Shown here in pieces: positions 1 to 9,525 of a stretch of 64,000 nucleotides of DNA. The DNA is taken from assembly GCA_905221605.1 (NCBI GenBank), contig CAJNDS010000113.1, forward strand, positions 1,213,082 to 1,277,081, given 5' to 3'. The notes beneath the pieces are model-generated. The model searched no databases. It saw only the letters and a program-made list of their open reading frames with translations, and was not told the DNA's origin. Source of the stretch: Symbiodinium natans. Taxonomy: Eukaryota; Sar; Dinophyceae; Suessiales; Symbiodiniaceae. The position numbers were made by a program, and so were the translations under genes. How positions within the stretch are numbered: position 1 is the first letter of the stretch; every line of letters starts with the position of its first letter.

Positions 1-293
1 GGAGTACTACAGCAAAAGGTTGAGAACAGTTGTCCAACACCTGCGTGGAGGTTCATGGGTGCTAAGCACTAGCATTAAAAGTACGGCAGTTGCAGTCATA
101 AGTGTTACAACCTTGCTTACGGTACTCATCACCCCAGGCATGACCAACTAAGGATCCGGCAGAGTTCGGGTTCTCCCGCCTGAGCCGCACGGCATAGCTC
201 CGAAGCGCCTTCCTGGTCTTGGGTTTCTCTCGACTCGAGAAGGGTTTAGGCGTTCACACTCGGACAAGCCAGGCGAGGCACACACTCGAGAAG

Positions 294-332
294 GGTTTAG
301 GGTTTAGGGTTTAGGGTTTAGGGTTTAGGGTT
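294..332 (+). repeat. Interstitial telomere-type array (TTTAGGG)n
   Basis: About five tandem TTTAGGG units. The array ends in a variant unit (TTTATGG), showing it is not a live chromosome end. Confidence 0.9.
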
Positions 333-1085
333 TATGGTTTGGGCTCAAGCTGATCATACACGCCTGTACAGGGGAGATCAGCGGAGTACATGCTGTCTTG
401 GGCAAGAACAAGGACTGCATACAACTACTGGGCATGCCACGACAAGCATGATCTGTAGTCAAGTGACTGTCGCGACTTACAAAAAAACCCTGACCCTAAA
501 CCCTAAACACTTTTGCTGACCCAGCTTCTGTACCGGTAGCACATTTTTTCCCAGACGCCTGGGAGCGGGAGGGCTGCAGCACCACACGGGTTAGGGTTTC
601 TGCATTTAGGGTTTAGGGTTTAGCCGCCATCTACCTCGCGATTTCATGATCCACGGCAGAGTCTGTGCTGTTTCTGTGGGCTTTGGAGCAGGCCTTCGCA
701 TCAGGGCGTTTCTGAGCAGGCCGATTGTTAATTTTAACGCACCGGATGGCAGGAAACACTCAGGCACTAAGACACAGAGGCGCCTGCAACAAGAAGAGCC
801 TTTCTGTGTGCAAAGAAATGTCTGAGCCTGTCTGACTGTCTGGATGCCTGCCCCACAAAAACTTTCCAGCAGGTGCCTTCAATCCATTGCTGTTCATGTT
901 CTTGCCCTTGCTGCTGTTACTGTTGTTGCTATGGTTCTTATTGTTGTTCGCTACCAAAAGAATGCAACCGATGATTTCTTCAAACGCCATGCGCGTGCTG
1001 CTCTGGACGGCCGGGTGAACCTGTGCTTCGGCTCTGGGATGGGAGACCCCTGACAGACCCTCGATAGGCTGAATGCCCCAGCCTA

Positions 1086-1152
1086 AAAAAGGTGAACCTT
1101 TTATTTATCATAGGATTCTATAGAACCAAAAAGGTTTAGGGTGACCTACCCA
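1086..1152. mobile_element. Small hairpin element, AGGTGAACC family
   Basis: Inverted arms AGGTGAACCTTTT and AAAAAGGTTTAGGGTGACCT enclose an AT-rich centre with GGATTCTATAGAA. A related hairpin lies at 12751-12833, where AGGTTAACCTTTGGGATTCT pairs with AAAAAGGTTATAGGTTACCT. No coding capacity. It probably belongs to the hairpin MITE/introner class seen throughout the window. Confidence 0.6.
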
Positions 1153-1540
1153 GTCCCTCAGTCATTGAATATATCTATGTCTTTCAAAGATTATATAAAT
1201 AAGTATTACATATTCGAGTCGCCCTCATCCCGGAATAAGACATGATGCTGATGCTGCAAATGCGGCCGTCCACCTGTTGTGCCATCGCCGGGCATTTGCC
1301 AAGACGCGGACCGGTAGGAATAGCCTACATGTGCAAACTAAGCCATTCTGCATTGTGAGCCTGATATACACCTGCAATTCAAGTCCTAAGACTTAAGCTC
1401 ACACGAGATGAGAGGCAGGCCCCCTGCGACGTGCGAGCATATGATCAGAATGGCACTCGTCTGCTCTTCAGCCAAAACTGTACATGTGCATCATCAAAAT
1501 CGAACCGGCCGGGAAAGAGGAACTTCTGGCTCGGTCTCAT

Positions 1541-3504
1541 CTACCGCTCGAAGCCATCGTCGCTGTCGTAGTGCGCGTGCCCCTGGCCCTTGGTCAAAAT
1601 GCACCATTTTGGCCGCATGAAGCTCGGCACATAATCGTCGGGCTCAAAAGCGATCTCGACCAAGGAGGTTGATTGTCTGTGCTTCAGGACGTTCACCAAC
1701 GGGGTGGGTCTGACACCGCAGAAGACCATGTCCCCTTCCTTGAGGGTCTCTGCGGGCACGACTTCTTCTGGGTGGCCCGAACTTGATGGAACGACAACTC
1801 TGTGGCTGCTGCTCACCTTAAGGCTGGCTTCCCTGGTTCGGAGCTCAACCACCTCTTGCATTTCTGCCGGGTGCCCCCGGCACCTCGGCCATGGAGGGTG
1901 GCCCAGGCGGTGTCAAAGTCCAGCAGCCATGGCCCCACTTCGAAAAGCCTGGCGCACGCCGGCTCGTTCGGTACGAACCGAACTGCTACCAACCCTTAGC
2001 GAGGGTAACGAACTTCGAGCAATGAGTCCCTCAAACCTTTCGTCATACGTCACGGTAAACGCGCAAAGCTGTCAAAACACGTTCTGGCGGGCAGCGCGGT
2101 TCTGTGACACGAAGACACCACCACGTCTCTGCCAAAGACGTTCTGCACCATATCGCCCTGCTTGACATCGGTCACCGTGCGGGCCACGGAATTCGAGACC
2201 CACAGCATAGTGCTTGGCAGAAAGCAGCGTGGAATTCTCGTCGCGCCCAGTAGGTTCCGCAATAGCTCCTCACACTTCTGGCTCAGGAAGCCAGAAAACT
2301 CTCCAGCCGTTCCACAACCACTTAGAGCCTCGACGAGCTGCGCCACGTGCTCCCGTTGCATCAGATTCGAGGCAAAGGCATCACGTGGCGCGCGAGATAT
2401 CTCGGTCAGGAAGGCAGGCAGCTCTTCAACCGTGCTACAACGCGTGCACCGCAGCATGAACTTGCGACATGCTTCACCAAGCAAGCTGCCAAGGTCCTCG
2501 AGCCTCTCAATCTCCGGAATCTGGTAAGGGCCCGGAGGAGCACCAGCAAGTTGCTCCTCCACTTGTTTCAGCTGCTTCCCTTTGTACAGGGCATAGAGCT
2601 CCACTGCACCGAGACCATAGAAGTCCACAAGGCCTTTGTAATCCCTTGTCAACGATTGGATTTCCTTTTTGAGGCAGAGACGATGCACAAGGAGTGCTCG
2701 CTTGTGTGGGTCATCAGCTTCTTCAATTAGGGATGCTCTCACGACGCAGTCTACGTCAGCCGCTCGACAAGTGATCCATGAGCCATCTTTGAGCTGAATC
2801 CTGGTTATTTGATACTGTTTGCGGGCTGCCTGCAAAGTAGCTCCACGCATCGCACAGATGATGTCACCACGGCACAGCTTCCGAAGAACCGGACTGTCCA
2901 CGGCACATGACTGGTGACAATCGAGGTGCGTTTTGCAAACAATGCGCCGGATTCCTTCTCTAGGCGCTGGCCCCGTTTCTCCGAGGAATGCCATTAAAGT
3001 GCTGGCGGTATGGAGCAAAGCAACTGGCGGTCGCCCGTCCCACGGTGACCTGAAAGCTACCCAGCTGCCATCTGCCAGCGTAACTGCATCAGGCCAGTTT
3101 TGAGGCCAGGCCTCCCAGCCCATTGATCGCCAGAGCTGACTGCCCACTGATCGCCGGACCTCTTGGGTAGTGCTGATCTCTTCCCCCTCCTTCAGAATGC
3201 GATAGGACCAGAAGGAGGGTCCCAGACCATCGCATGCTAGGTGGTCCTGAAGGCAAAGGAAACGCTCCTTCTTGGCAACAGCGCGGCCCATGTCTATCCA
3301 GGATGCAATCATCCCGAAAAGGACCACAGCAACCTCAAACACGCCGTACAGCAAACGATACAGCAAACGAAGGGCCAGACGTAGAATCTGGAAGCCAAGA
3401 CCAATCACCGAGATGGCGAAAATGCAAGAAGCTTCGACCAAGGCGTCCCCCATGGCTGCGAACGACGGCTTTCCCATAGACTTGGCGCCGGTTCGAGGCA
3501 ACAA
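1541..3504 (-). CDS. Membrane-anchored protein with C-terminal Hint (hedgehog/intein) domain
   Basis: Two exons, about 574 residues if joined. Exon 1 (3504 to about 2103) starts MLPRTGAK; Met10 is an alternative start. Residues 20-65 form one or two hydrophobic helices, suggesting membrane anchoring. The middle (about 70-420) is charged, Cys-containing and unrecognised. Residue 427 begins CFLPSTMLWVSNSVARTVTD followed by KQGDMVQ, a Hint start with the autoprocessing Cys. Exon 2 (about 1863-1541) carries VVELRTREASLKVSSSHRVV with the second Hint motif (Ser-Ser-His-Arg) and a LKEGDMV loop. The reading frame joins through a 239-nt intron with a GA donor (CAC A|GAACC) and a CAG acceptor; this join is inferred. 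Hint domains catalyse N-S acyl shift and cleavage or splicing. Dinoflagellate genomes carry many such proteins of unknown role. The N-terminal partner and function are unknown. Confidence 0.72.
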
Positions 3505-4388
3505 CTCCGAAATGCCTTATGAGTCTGGGAGCCTGCAGATGCCTTCTCAAGCGCAAAAAGGAAAACCGGTAGCGTCCAACACTGCGCGCTGCCTCACACT
3601 GCTCCCTTGTGCCCCGGAACTTTGCGCCCGCAACACAACATGCCTTCTCTCCAGAATCCTACAACCCAATCCTTGAACCCCCCCCTCCCAAATTTTGGTA
3701 GTCTGACGAATGACGAAAACCCGAAACCTTTAGCTATTGTAAGCCCTAAACCCGGAAACTCTTGTCGGCATTCTTACCTCGGCTGTCCATCTGAGATGCT
3801 TTGGGAAACTTCGCGCTGTATGGCCTATTGACAGCTTCTTGTGCCTTCTTCATTGGGCCATTGGATCGATGATGCTTGTTGCCCGTTATCCCTATTCTGA
3901 CTATACATGTCCTTTTGGGCAGATGTAAGTTGACAGCCTCGACTTCCCTGCAGATGCCAGATGCCAGAGTCCTCAAGCGAAGTCTGTGTCCTGCCGTGTG
4001 TGTTGGGGGGGGGGGGGGCAAGCGGGGGGGCGGTAGGGGGGGAGGAGGGGGGAGTGGGGGGGGGGGGGGGGGTGGGCAAATCACCAAGCGCAATCTCTCT
4101 CGGACTCTCTATATAGATTTGCTACGTAATTAGATTGCCCTCACACGGCAACTTCCCCAAGTTATGGTCTTTTTTGGGTTTACCATTATAAGGCCGCCCC
4201 TTGTATGCAGGGTACCCAAACAATTTAGAGAACATTGAAGTCATGCTGCACAACTGAAGACTCCCTGGCTCCTAACTTCAGGAAGCCGAAGCACAGCTGC
4301 AACGGAGCCAAATGCGCTTCCTGAGCGCGGGAAGCACCCGTCAAGGTCTCTGAACCGGATAACATAAACCTTACAGTGAACCCTAAAC

Positions 4389-4488
4389 TTGGGATATTCA
4401 CCCTATACTAACAGTCCTTACTAGGGATGATAATCGGGGTTACTAGAATCCCTCGTAAGGAATGTTCGTATAAGGAGGAACATCCCAA
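4389..4488. mobile_element. Family A hairpin MITE/introner
   Basis: Begins TTGGGATATTCACCC and ends GGAACATCCCAA, with the family core (actaacagtccttac, inverted at the right). It sits beside CCCTAAA-like DNA (left CCCTAAAC, right CCCAAAAA), so the 8-bp target may have been a telomere-type unit. Confidence 0.75.
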
Positions 4489-5609
4489 CCCAAAAACCCT
4501 AAAGCCCAGGCAAAGGATGCTCCCCAAAAGACAACTCAAAAATGTTCGGCTGTGTTGCAGACATGGACGGTGGGCAGGCCGAGCTTGAGCTTGCAATTGC
4601 CCTGGCAGCCTTTCGTCACTTCGAACATTCTGAACAGCCCCAAACCCCAAACCCCAAACCCCAAACCCAAAACCCATGGCTGCTTCTGGCCGGATTGACA
4701 TTCTGCGTTGGATGTGCACTACGCACGGAAGGAAACGTTCAACAGCAAGCTTACGACTGGGGCTTCCGAGTGCGCAGATTTCTCAGCTCAAGTTCTTTAG
4801 CTTCCAAGCAGGCAAGCTCCTTACCCAAGAAATCTCAACAAGTGCAAAACGCGCCTACTATCCTACAAAACACGTGCCGTGAACGACTGCTCCCTCAACC
4901 CTTAACCCTAAACCCCTAGATGCGCCTGGATGGAAAACAGCACGCTGCCAGCTTCTCGACCAACTCTCACGCCAGGCTAAAGTTTCTCAAAAGTTCCCAA
5001 GCTGGGAGCCGCAGCTCAGCCGCAGCTCTGTTTGATCTGGCTGGCTGCGCTGCAGTTGGCACGCACAGTGATGTCAAGACAGCCAACAGGGTTTAGGTTT
5101 TTTTGATTTGTTTAAAGGGGTTTAGGGTTTTTTTGGTGGGGTTTAGGCTTTTTTTTAGGGGATGAGCCACAATTCGATCGAATCTCTGACGTAGCCTGCT
5201 GTGATTCCTCGCGGGGGTGTGCCGACGCAGGGGTGCCATTTTTTTGAACTTCCTACAGTACGGGTCCCTAGTATGGGTGATAGTATGGGTCATAGTACAT
5301 ACATATATATATATATAATACACTCTTTTTTTGGGGGTGGGGGGGGGGGGGGGGGCTATATATTCGGGGTACACCTGTTTTGGGAAACACCCTGCCAGCA
5401 GTTCTGAATGGTGCGAATCCAGGCCTGATCTCGGACTTCAACAGCCTTCAGTTGCAGCAAGCAGCAGCAAGCACATCGGATCCTCATTGTGCCTAATTTA
5501 GAGGCATGTTCAGTAATTCAAGGGGTGCACGTACAAGTAAGTAAACAAAAGGATGCCCCTTGCCACGCGCAACTCACAGCGATGATCGGAGGCCAAACCC
5601 TTCTTCTGG

Positions 5610-5710
5610 CTGGTTCTTCGTAGGGAGTGAGGGAATGAGGTACCCTACATAAACCCTTATAAAAGGCATAAATAGGGTCCTAATTCCCCTCATTCCCTAC
5701 TAAGAACCAG
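5610..5710. mobile_element. Family B hairpin MITE/introner
   Basis: Arms CTGGTTCTTCGTAGGGAGTG and the complementary ATTCCCTACTAAGAACCAG enclose about 60 bp of AT-rich stem. Same family as 27950, 30170, 30896, 38305, 40016 and 54382. No clear target duplication. Confidence 0.8.
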
Positions 5711-6051
5711 CTTGTCTGTCCTTTTTCTTGAACCCGGGACCGTTTTCAACCCTAAACGCGAAAGGCCCCCGCTGCAATACGGCGCTGCTCCGCCACTCCA
5801 GCCGCTTCCTTTCCGAAGGACAACATCTGCCCAGAGAGCCCACATACCCCTTGAGCAAGGAATAACCTGATATCATGATGTCCTACTTAGGGAATATCCC
5901 CTTAAATCATAATCGCATGCAATTGAAGGGGTTGATCCTAAATTGGCCAGGTATTGGGCCTTGAGGGCGTCAGTAGGTAGCAGCGCAGCACATGCACCGA
6001 GTGCTGCATCGCTGAAGAATCTTGGACATGATTGACGTAAAGCAGGGTTTA

Positions 6052-6110
6052 ACCATAAACCCTAAACCCTAAACCCTAAACCCTAAACCCTAAACCCTAA
6101 ACCCTAAATT
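6052..6110 (-). repeat. Interstitial (CCCTAAA)n array
   Basis: About eight tandem CCCTAAA units, nearly perfect. It lies on the 3' side of the 6831-8014 gene. Confidence 0.9.
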
Positions 6111-6563
6111 CAAGCACTGGCATGTTTCCTTCGTCCGGGCATGTGTGGATACCATGCTCATCACGCAATAGCTCTTGAGCATCACGTGGTGTTGCTGTAC
6201 AAAAGAAGTCAATGGGAGATACACTACGCTGCAAAAAAGCAATGCGTGTGAAGGTTTCTGCTGGGAATGGAGCCGTTGGACGCAAAAGCCCTTAAAGTCC
6301 GAAAATACCAATGACATCATTCGGCTTGAACGTGCTCAAGTTGCGGCAGTATCCCTTAAAACTCTAAACCCTAAACCCTAAACCCAAAACCCTAACCCTA
6401 AACCCTAAACCCTTTTAACCCCTAAACCCTGAACCCTGAACCTATGTCACTGATCGCAAGAAAACCCAGTGTTAAGGCGATCCGGGTGGTATGGGTCTCA
6501 GACGGCTCCTACCCTAGCAACCTGTTCTTTAAACCTATCAGATCATGGCGCTGCATGTAACTG

Positions 6564-6694
6564 TACTTGGAGATTCAGGCTAGTTCTCCAACAATAACTG
6601 TACTTATAAGCCCCCTAACTAAGTCCCCTAAGTCCTCTAAGTCGTTTATGAGTAGACTTATAATTGGTTACGAGTGCCCATGAACCTCCAAGTA
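6564..6694. mobile_element. Family C hairpin MITE/introner
   Basis: Left arm TACTTGGAGATTCAGG and right arm CCATGAACCTCCAAGTA, with internal paired motifs (tgtacttataagcc / gagtagacttataattggtt). Related copies at 9383, 29881, 45862, 51376 and 59586. Confidence 0.75.
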
Positions 6695-6830
6695 GCAAGT
6701 AGCCAAGTCACAAGGCTCGACTAAGGTCGTTCTGGTGATGTGGAAAGCTCCAGCAGTATCCGGACAAATCCATCCTGTGCACGACTATGCACTGTCCTCT
6801 AGTTTTAGAAGACACATACGATTGGGATCC

Positions 6831-8014
6831 TCAATGTGATTCCAGAAGTCTTCCGTACGTGGCACTGGCCTCTTTGGGAAACATCACACGCGAAATTATC
6901 CAGCTTAGCAGAGTGTGGCTGTCCTCAGTAGCAACAGTAGCAGTCGCAGAAGCAACATTTACTATATGTTCAGCGTCCAGGATACCTTGCTCGCGTTGAA
7001 GTTCCACACTTGCTCCTTGTCGGTGCGAGGGTCGCGCAGTTTCGCCACGGAAGTGTCATTGGCAAAGTCGTGCTGTCTGCCTTACTTCTCCAATAACCAA
7101 GGGGAAAAGCGGCTAACCTTTAATATCCCTTCTAAACAAGGAAACCCGAAAAGTTTAAAGTTCAACTGAAGGCGAAGTAAGCTGCTCCGGGCTATCGTTC
7201 TCATGGAGATGCGAAAGGAAATCCAAAGGCCAGCATGTGGATCCTGTACTTGCTGACACTCTAGACCTTGGTAGCCCAAGTAACCATATTATGATAAGGG
7301 CACCTTTTGTTGAGGTTGGCTCTTGTATTTTTCTAAGGGAACCCATAACAAAAAAAAGGGTAAAGGGTACCACTGGGCTACCACGAGACACTTCAGCTCC
7401 ACGTGACCTTTGAAGTTGGACTGCAGAAAACCCTTGGGATCAGTTGGCCGGAGGATGATCACAAACTTGTGGTCATCTGCACCGGCACGTGATCTCACTG
7501 GTATTGTGGGCGAGACGAACTTCCGTTCCCTGTGCAACCTGGCCATGGGTACCCTCCATTCAGCCGTGCTGAACGTGGCTGAGGAGAACACTTGGAGTGG
7601 TAGAGGACTTAGAGGACTTTTGCCCATGGACTCGACAAACTGCTGCGCAAGATCTGCCAGCGGAGAGCTTGATGCGAGGCCGGCAGGAGTCGCAGTCGGT
7701 GCCTGGGGCACCGATATCTGAAAATTCTCGGCCGGCAGTCGCATCTTTGCTGTCAGATCCATGACTTCTGGGGATGGGGTGGATGTTGAAAAACTCGTGG
7801 TTGGCGTGGGCGGATGCGACTCAGCGCTGGACCGCGCGTCCGGCGTGTCTGTGGACATCTCCGTCCCACCAATCTGTTGCCACGCTTCGGCAACCAGCGT
7901 CCTGATCATGAGCCTGTCGAAGTTGCCCTCGGCTTCCGTGTGAATCAACGGGGCACTTGCACGTTGCTTCGGAGACCAAACGTCCCTCAACGGCAACAAG
8001 GGATCATCGGCCAT
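6831..8014 (-). CDS. Four-exon gene, dinoflagellate-type 'HDF/WNF' domain protein of unknown function
   Basis: Exons 8014-7385, 7243-7186, 7080-6986 and about 6923-6831 join in frame to about 291 residues, stop TGA at 6831-6833. Start MADDPLLPLRDVWSPK. Residues 1-160 are Pro/Ser/Thr-rich and probably disordered. The C-terminal part reads KFVIILRPTDPKGF, then KGHVELKC, then LWISFRISM, then HDFANDTSVAKLRDPRTDKE and VWNF. This order (K-rich 'VxLKC', 'FRIS', 'HDF...VWNF') is a pattern I recall from abundant uncharacterised dinoflagellate proteins; I cannot verify it here. Intron 7081-7185 is itself a hairpin element (CTTACTTC / GAAGTAAG) flanked by GCAG, and intron 7244-7384 is another hairpin. 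No catalytic residues are recognised. Exon 4 and the exact exon 1 donor are the least certain parts. Confidence 0.62.
7081..7185 (-). mobile_element. Introner: whole intron is a TIR element with 4-bp duplication
   Basis: On the minus strand the intron reads GCAG, CTTACTTCGCC ... GGAGAAGTAAG, then the next exon starts with GCAG. The terminal inverted repeat CTTACTTC/GAAGTAAG therefore spans the intron exactly. The target duplication GCAG gives the GC donor, and the element end gives the AG acceptor. Confidence 0.75.
7244..7384 (-). mobile_element. Introner: hairpin intron, TGGTAGCCCA family
   Basis: On the minus strand the intron starts GTGGTAGCCCAGTGGTACCC. Near its 3' end it contains GGTTACTTGGGCTACCA, an inverted copy, followed by about 27 bp to the CAG acceptor. 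The exact donor (at 7384 or 7381) is unresolved. Confidence 0.65.
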
Positions 8015-8503
8015 GGCACCGCAACATTCACGAGAAACTTGAGTGACGAGACCTGGACTAACTTCACGACACTGTGGAATGCAGGCATCGCTCGAGTGCT
8101 GCGGTGTGCGTGCTGCCTGTGCCCTGTGACGCTACCCCAGCTTCCTCCTTGATGGTATTCTCGCATCCGAAGCGTGTGCCGCAAGTTGCTGTGCACCCGA
8201 GCTCCTGCCTAAACCCTAAACCCTAAACCCTAAACCCTAAACCCTAAACCCTTTTTGAAACCGGACTTGATGACTGCCAGCATTGCCTCCCCCGCTGCTC
8301 TTCAGCTGAGGCCCGAAAACATCTGCACACAATCACTCCATTCCCTGGGATAGGCACTCCATGTGACGACTACCGAATGCCGAAGCCTAAACCCTAAACC
8401 CTAAACCCTAAACCCTAAACCCTGATTTATGCCACGCCTCCGCAACCCGGAGCTGCTGCAGCTGCTTGTCTGCAAGATCTTCCAATCGAGACCTACAGTC
8501 AGG

Positions 8504-8683
8504 ATATGTGGTCAGTTCTCACAATTATGGCCCCCTTTTTGGGTGCCCTACATAAGAGGGGCGTTTAGGGTTTAGGGTTTAGGGTTTAGGGTTTAGGGTT
8601 TAGGGTTTAGGGTTTAGGGTTTAGGGTTTACAATAAGGACCCCGAAAAGGACCGTAGTTTAGAGACACGACCATATCAGGAGT
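8504..8683. mobile_element. Family D hairpin element with internal telomere array
   Basis: Left half (gtcagttctcacaattatgg ... cctacataagagg) and right half (aataaggaccccgaaaagg ... cgtagtttagagac) resemble the two halves of family D copies at 31832 and 52052. Between them lie about ten TTTAGGG units (8563-8631), so the array sits inside the element. Confidence 0.6.
8563..8631 (+). repeat. Interstitial (TTTAGGG)n array, about ten units
   Basis: Near-perfect TTTAGGG units located between the halves of a family D hairpin. Confidence 0.9.
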
Positions 8684-8938
8684 CGATGTTAGCAGCATTT
8701 TTAAGTGGGCCGCCATGTTCCCCAAGGCTGGCGCCTCGATCTCTGCTGAGATCGGAAGACCTGCCAATCTCCAGGGGGTATTTGGGGCCCCCTAGAAGAT
8801 TACATGTCTATGGTTTTTTAGGGATAGATAGGGATTAAGACCCATAGATTTTTTCAAAAATATTCTCAATCCCCCCTAGATCTCATTGAACTGCTCAGAC
8901 ATGGATCTGCCATCATTGGCGGCCACAGGTCCCTACAC

Positions 8939-9385
8939 TTGGGAATGTTCCCCCTTATACTAACAGTCCTTGAAGGGCAATGAATAGCGCGCCTTTTAGT
9001 ATATTTAATATGGGCCCCTTTCACTCTTTATAAAGCCAATATTAAAATCATTACGGCGCGCGTGAACTTGCCCGTAATTTAATATTGGATTTCTAAAGAT
9101 TGAAACCTTCATGAACGACTCTGGGGGAAAAACGCCCATTAAAACATATTAAATTCATGCGTGCCTTATAATTTAATATATTTTAATAGGGTTTTTCGTG
9201 GAGTCGCGAGTGAAGGGTGAAAGGGAGAAAAGCCCATAATTTTATATTAAATTCACGCGTCCACTTCGTTACCTTGTAATTTAATATACAAATTAAGGCT
9301 TTTAGTACGTTCACTGGGCTTGATAGGGATCATAGTACCCCCGATTATCATCCCTATGAAGGACTGCTGGTATATGGGGGAACAC
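8939..9385. mobile_element. Family A element with large AT-rich interior, abutting family C
   Basis: Left end TTGGGAATGTTCCCCCTTAT with actaacagtccttg; right part tatcatccctatgaaggactg followed by gggggaacacttgg. The usual CATCCCAA end is lost where family C begins at 9383. The interior (8990-9310) is AT-rich, with repeated ttaaatat/atttaatat stretches in inverted arrangement. It is either a longer relative of the 100-bp copies or a nested insertion. Confidence 0.55.
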
Positions 9386-9525
9386 TTGGAGGTTCAGGGT
9401 ACTTATTAACCAAGTATAACTGCACTTATAACCCACTTAGAAGCCCTCTAAGCGCCCTAGTATGGTTATAAGTGCAGTTATGAGTACAGTTATATTTGGT
9501 TAATAAGTACCATGAACCTCCAAGC
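9383..9525. mobile_element. Family C hairpin MITE/introner
   Basis: Arms ACTTGGAGGTTCAGGGTACT and AGTACCATGAACCTCCAAG enclose a long inner stem (ttattaaccaagtataactg pairs with agttatatttggttaataag). This is the most complete copy of the family. Confidence 0.85.

Larger units (their letters stand above)
1..1540. other. No confident gene; telomere-type repeats and one hairpin
   Basis: This stretch holds a TTTAGGG array at about 294-332, shorter arrays near 596-622, scattered CCCTAAA units near 490-510 and one hairpin element (1086-1152). The remainder is non-repetitive. Minus-strand readings around 150-240 and 640-720 are open and could be small exons downstream of the Hint-domain gene, but competing frames are equally open, so I do not call them. 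Confidence 0.5.
3505..6830. other. Repeat-dominated spacer or introns
   Basis: Holds a G-rich run (about 4007-4073), family A element (4389-4488), family B element (5610-5710), family C element (6564-6694), CCCTAAA arrays at 6052-6110 and 6361-6440, a TA/G-rich tract (5297-5355) and short open islands. One minus-strand island (about 5390-5480) reads ...LLQLKAVEVRDQAWIRTIQ, resembling an island near 20.8 kb, so it may be an exon. Plus-strand frames at 4542-4910 are open but unsupported. Confidence 0.45.

Noticed and set aside
294-332. A true chromosome end (telomere)
   Set aside because: Arrays here and elsewhere are short, occur in both orientations throughout the window and are flanked by unique sequence.
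1596-1622. Possible dinoflagellate spliced-leader relic (ccattttggc)
   Set aside because: Only a 10-base match, and it lies within the coding sequence of the Hint exon on the other strand (codons for MRPKW).
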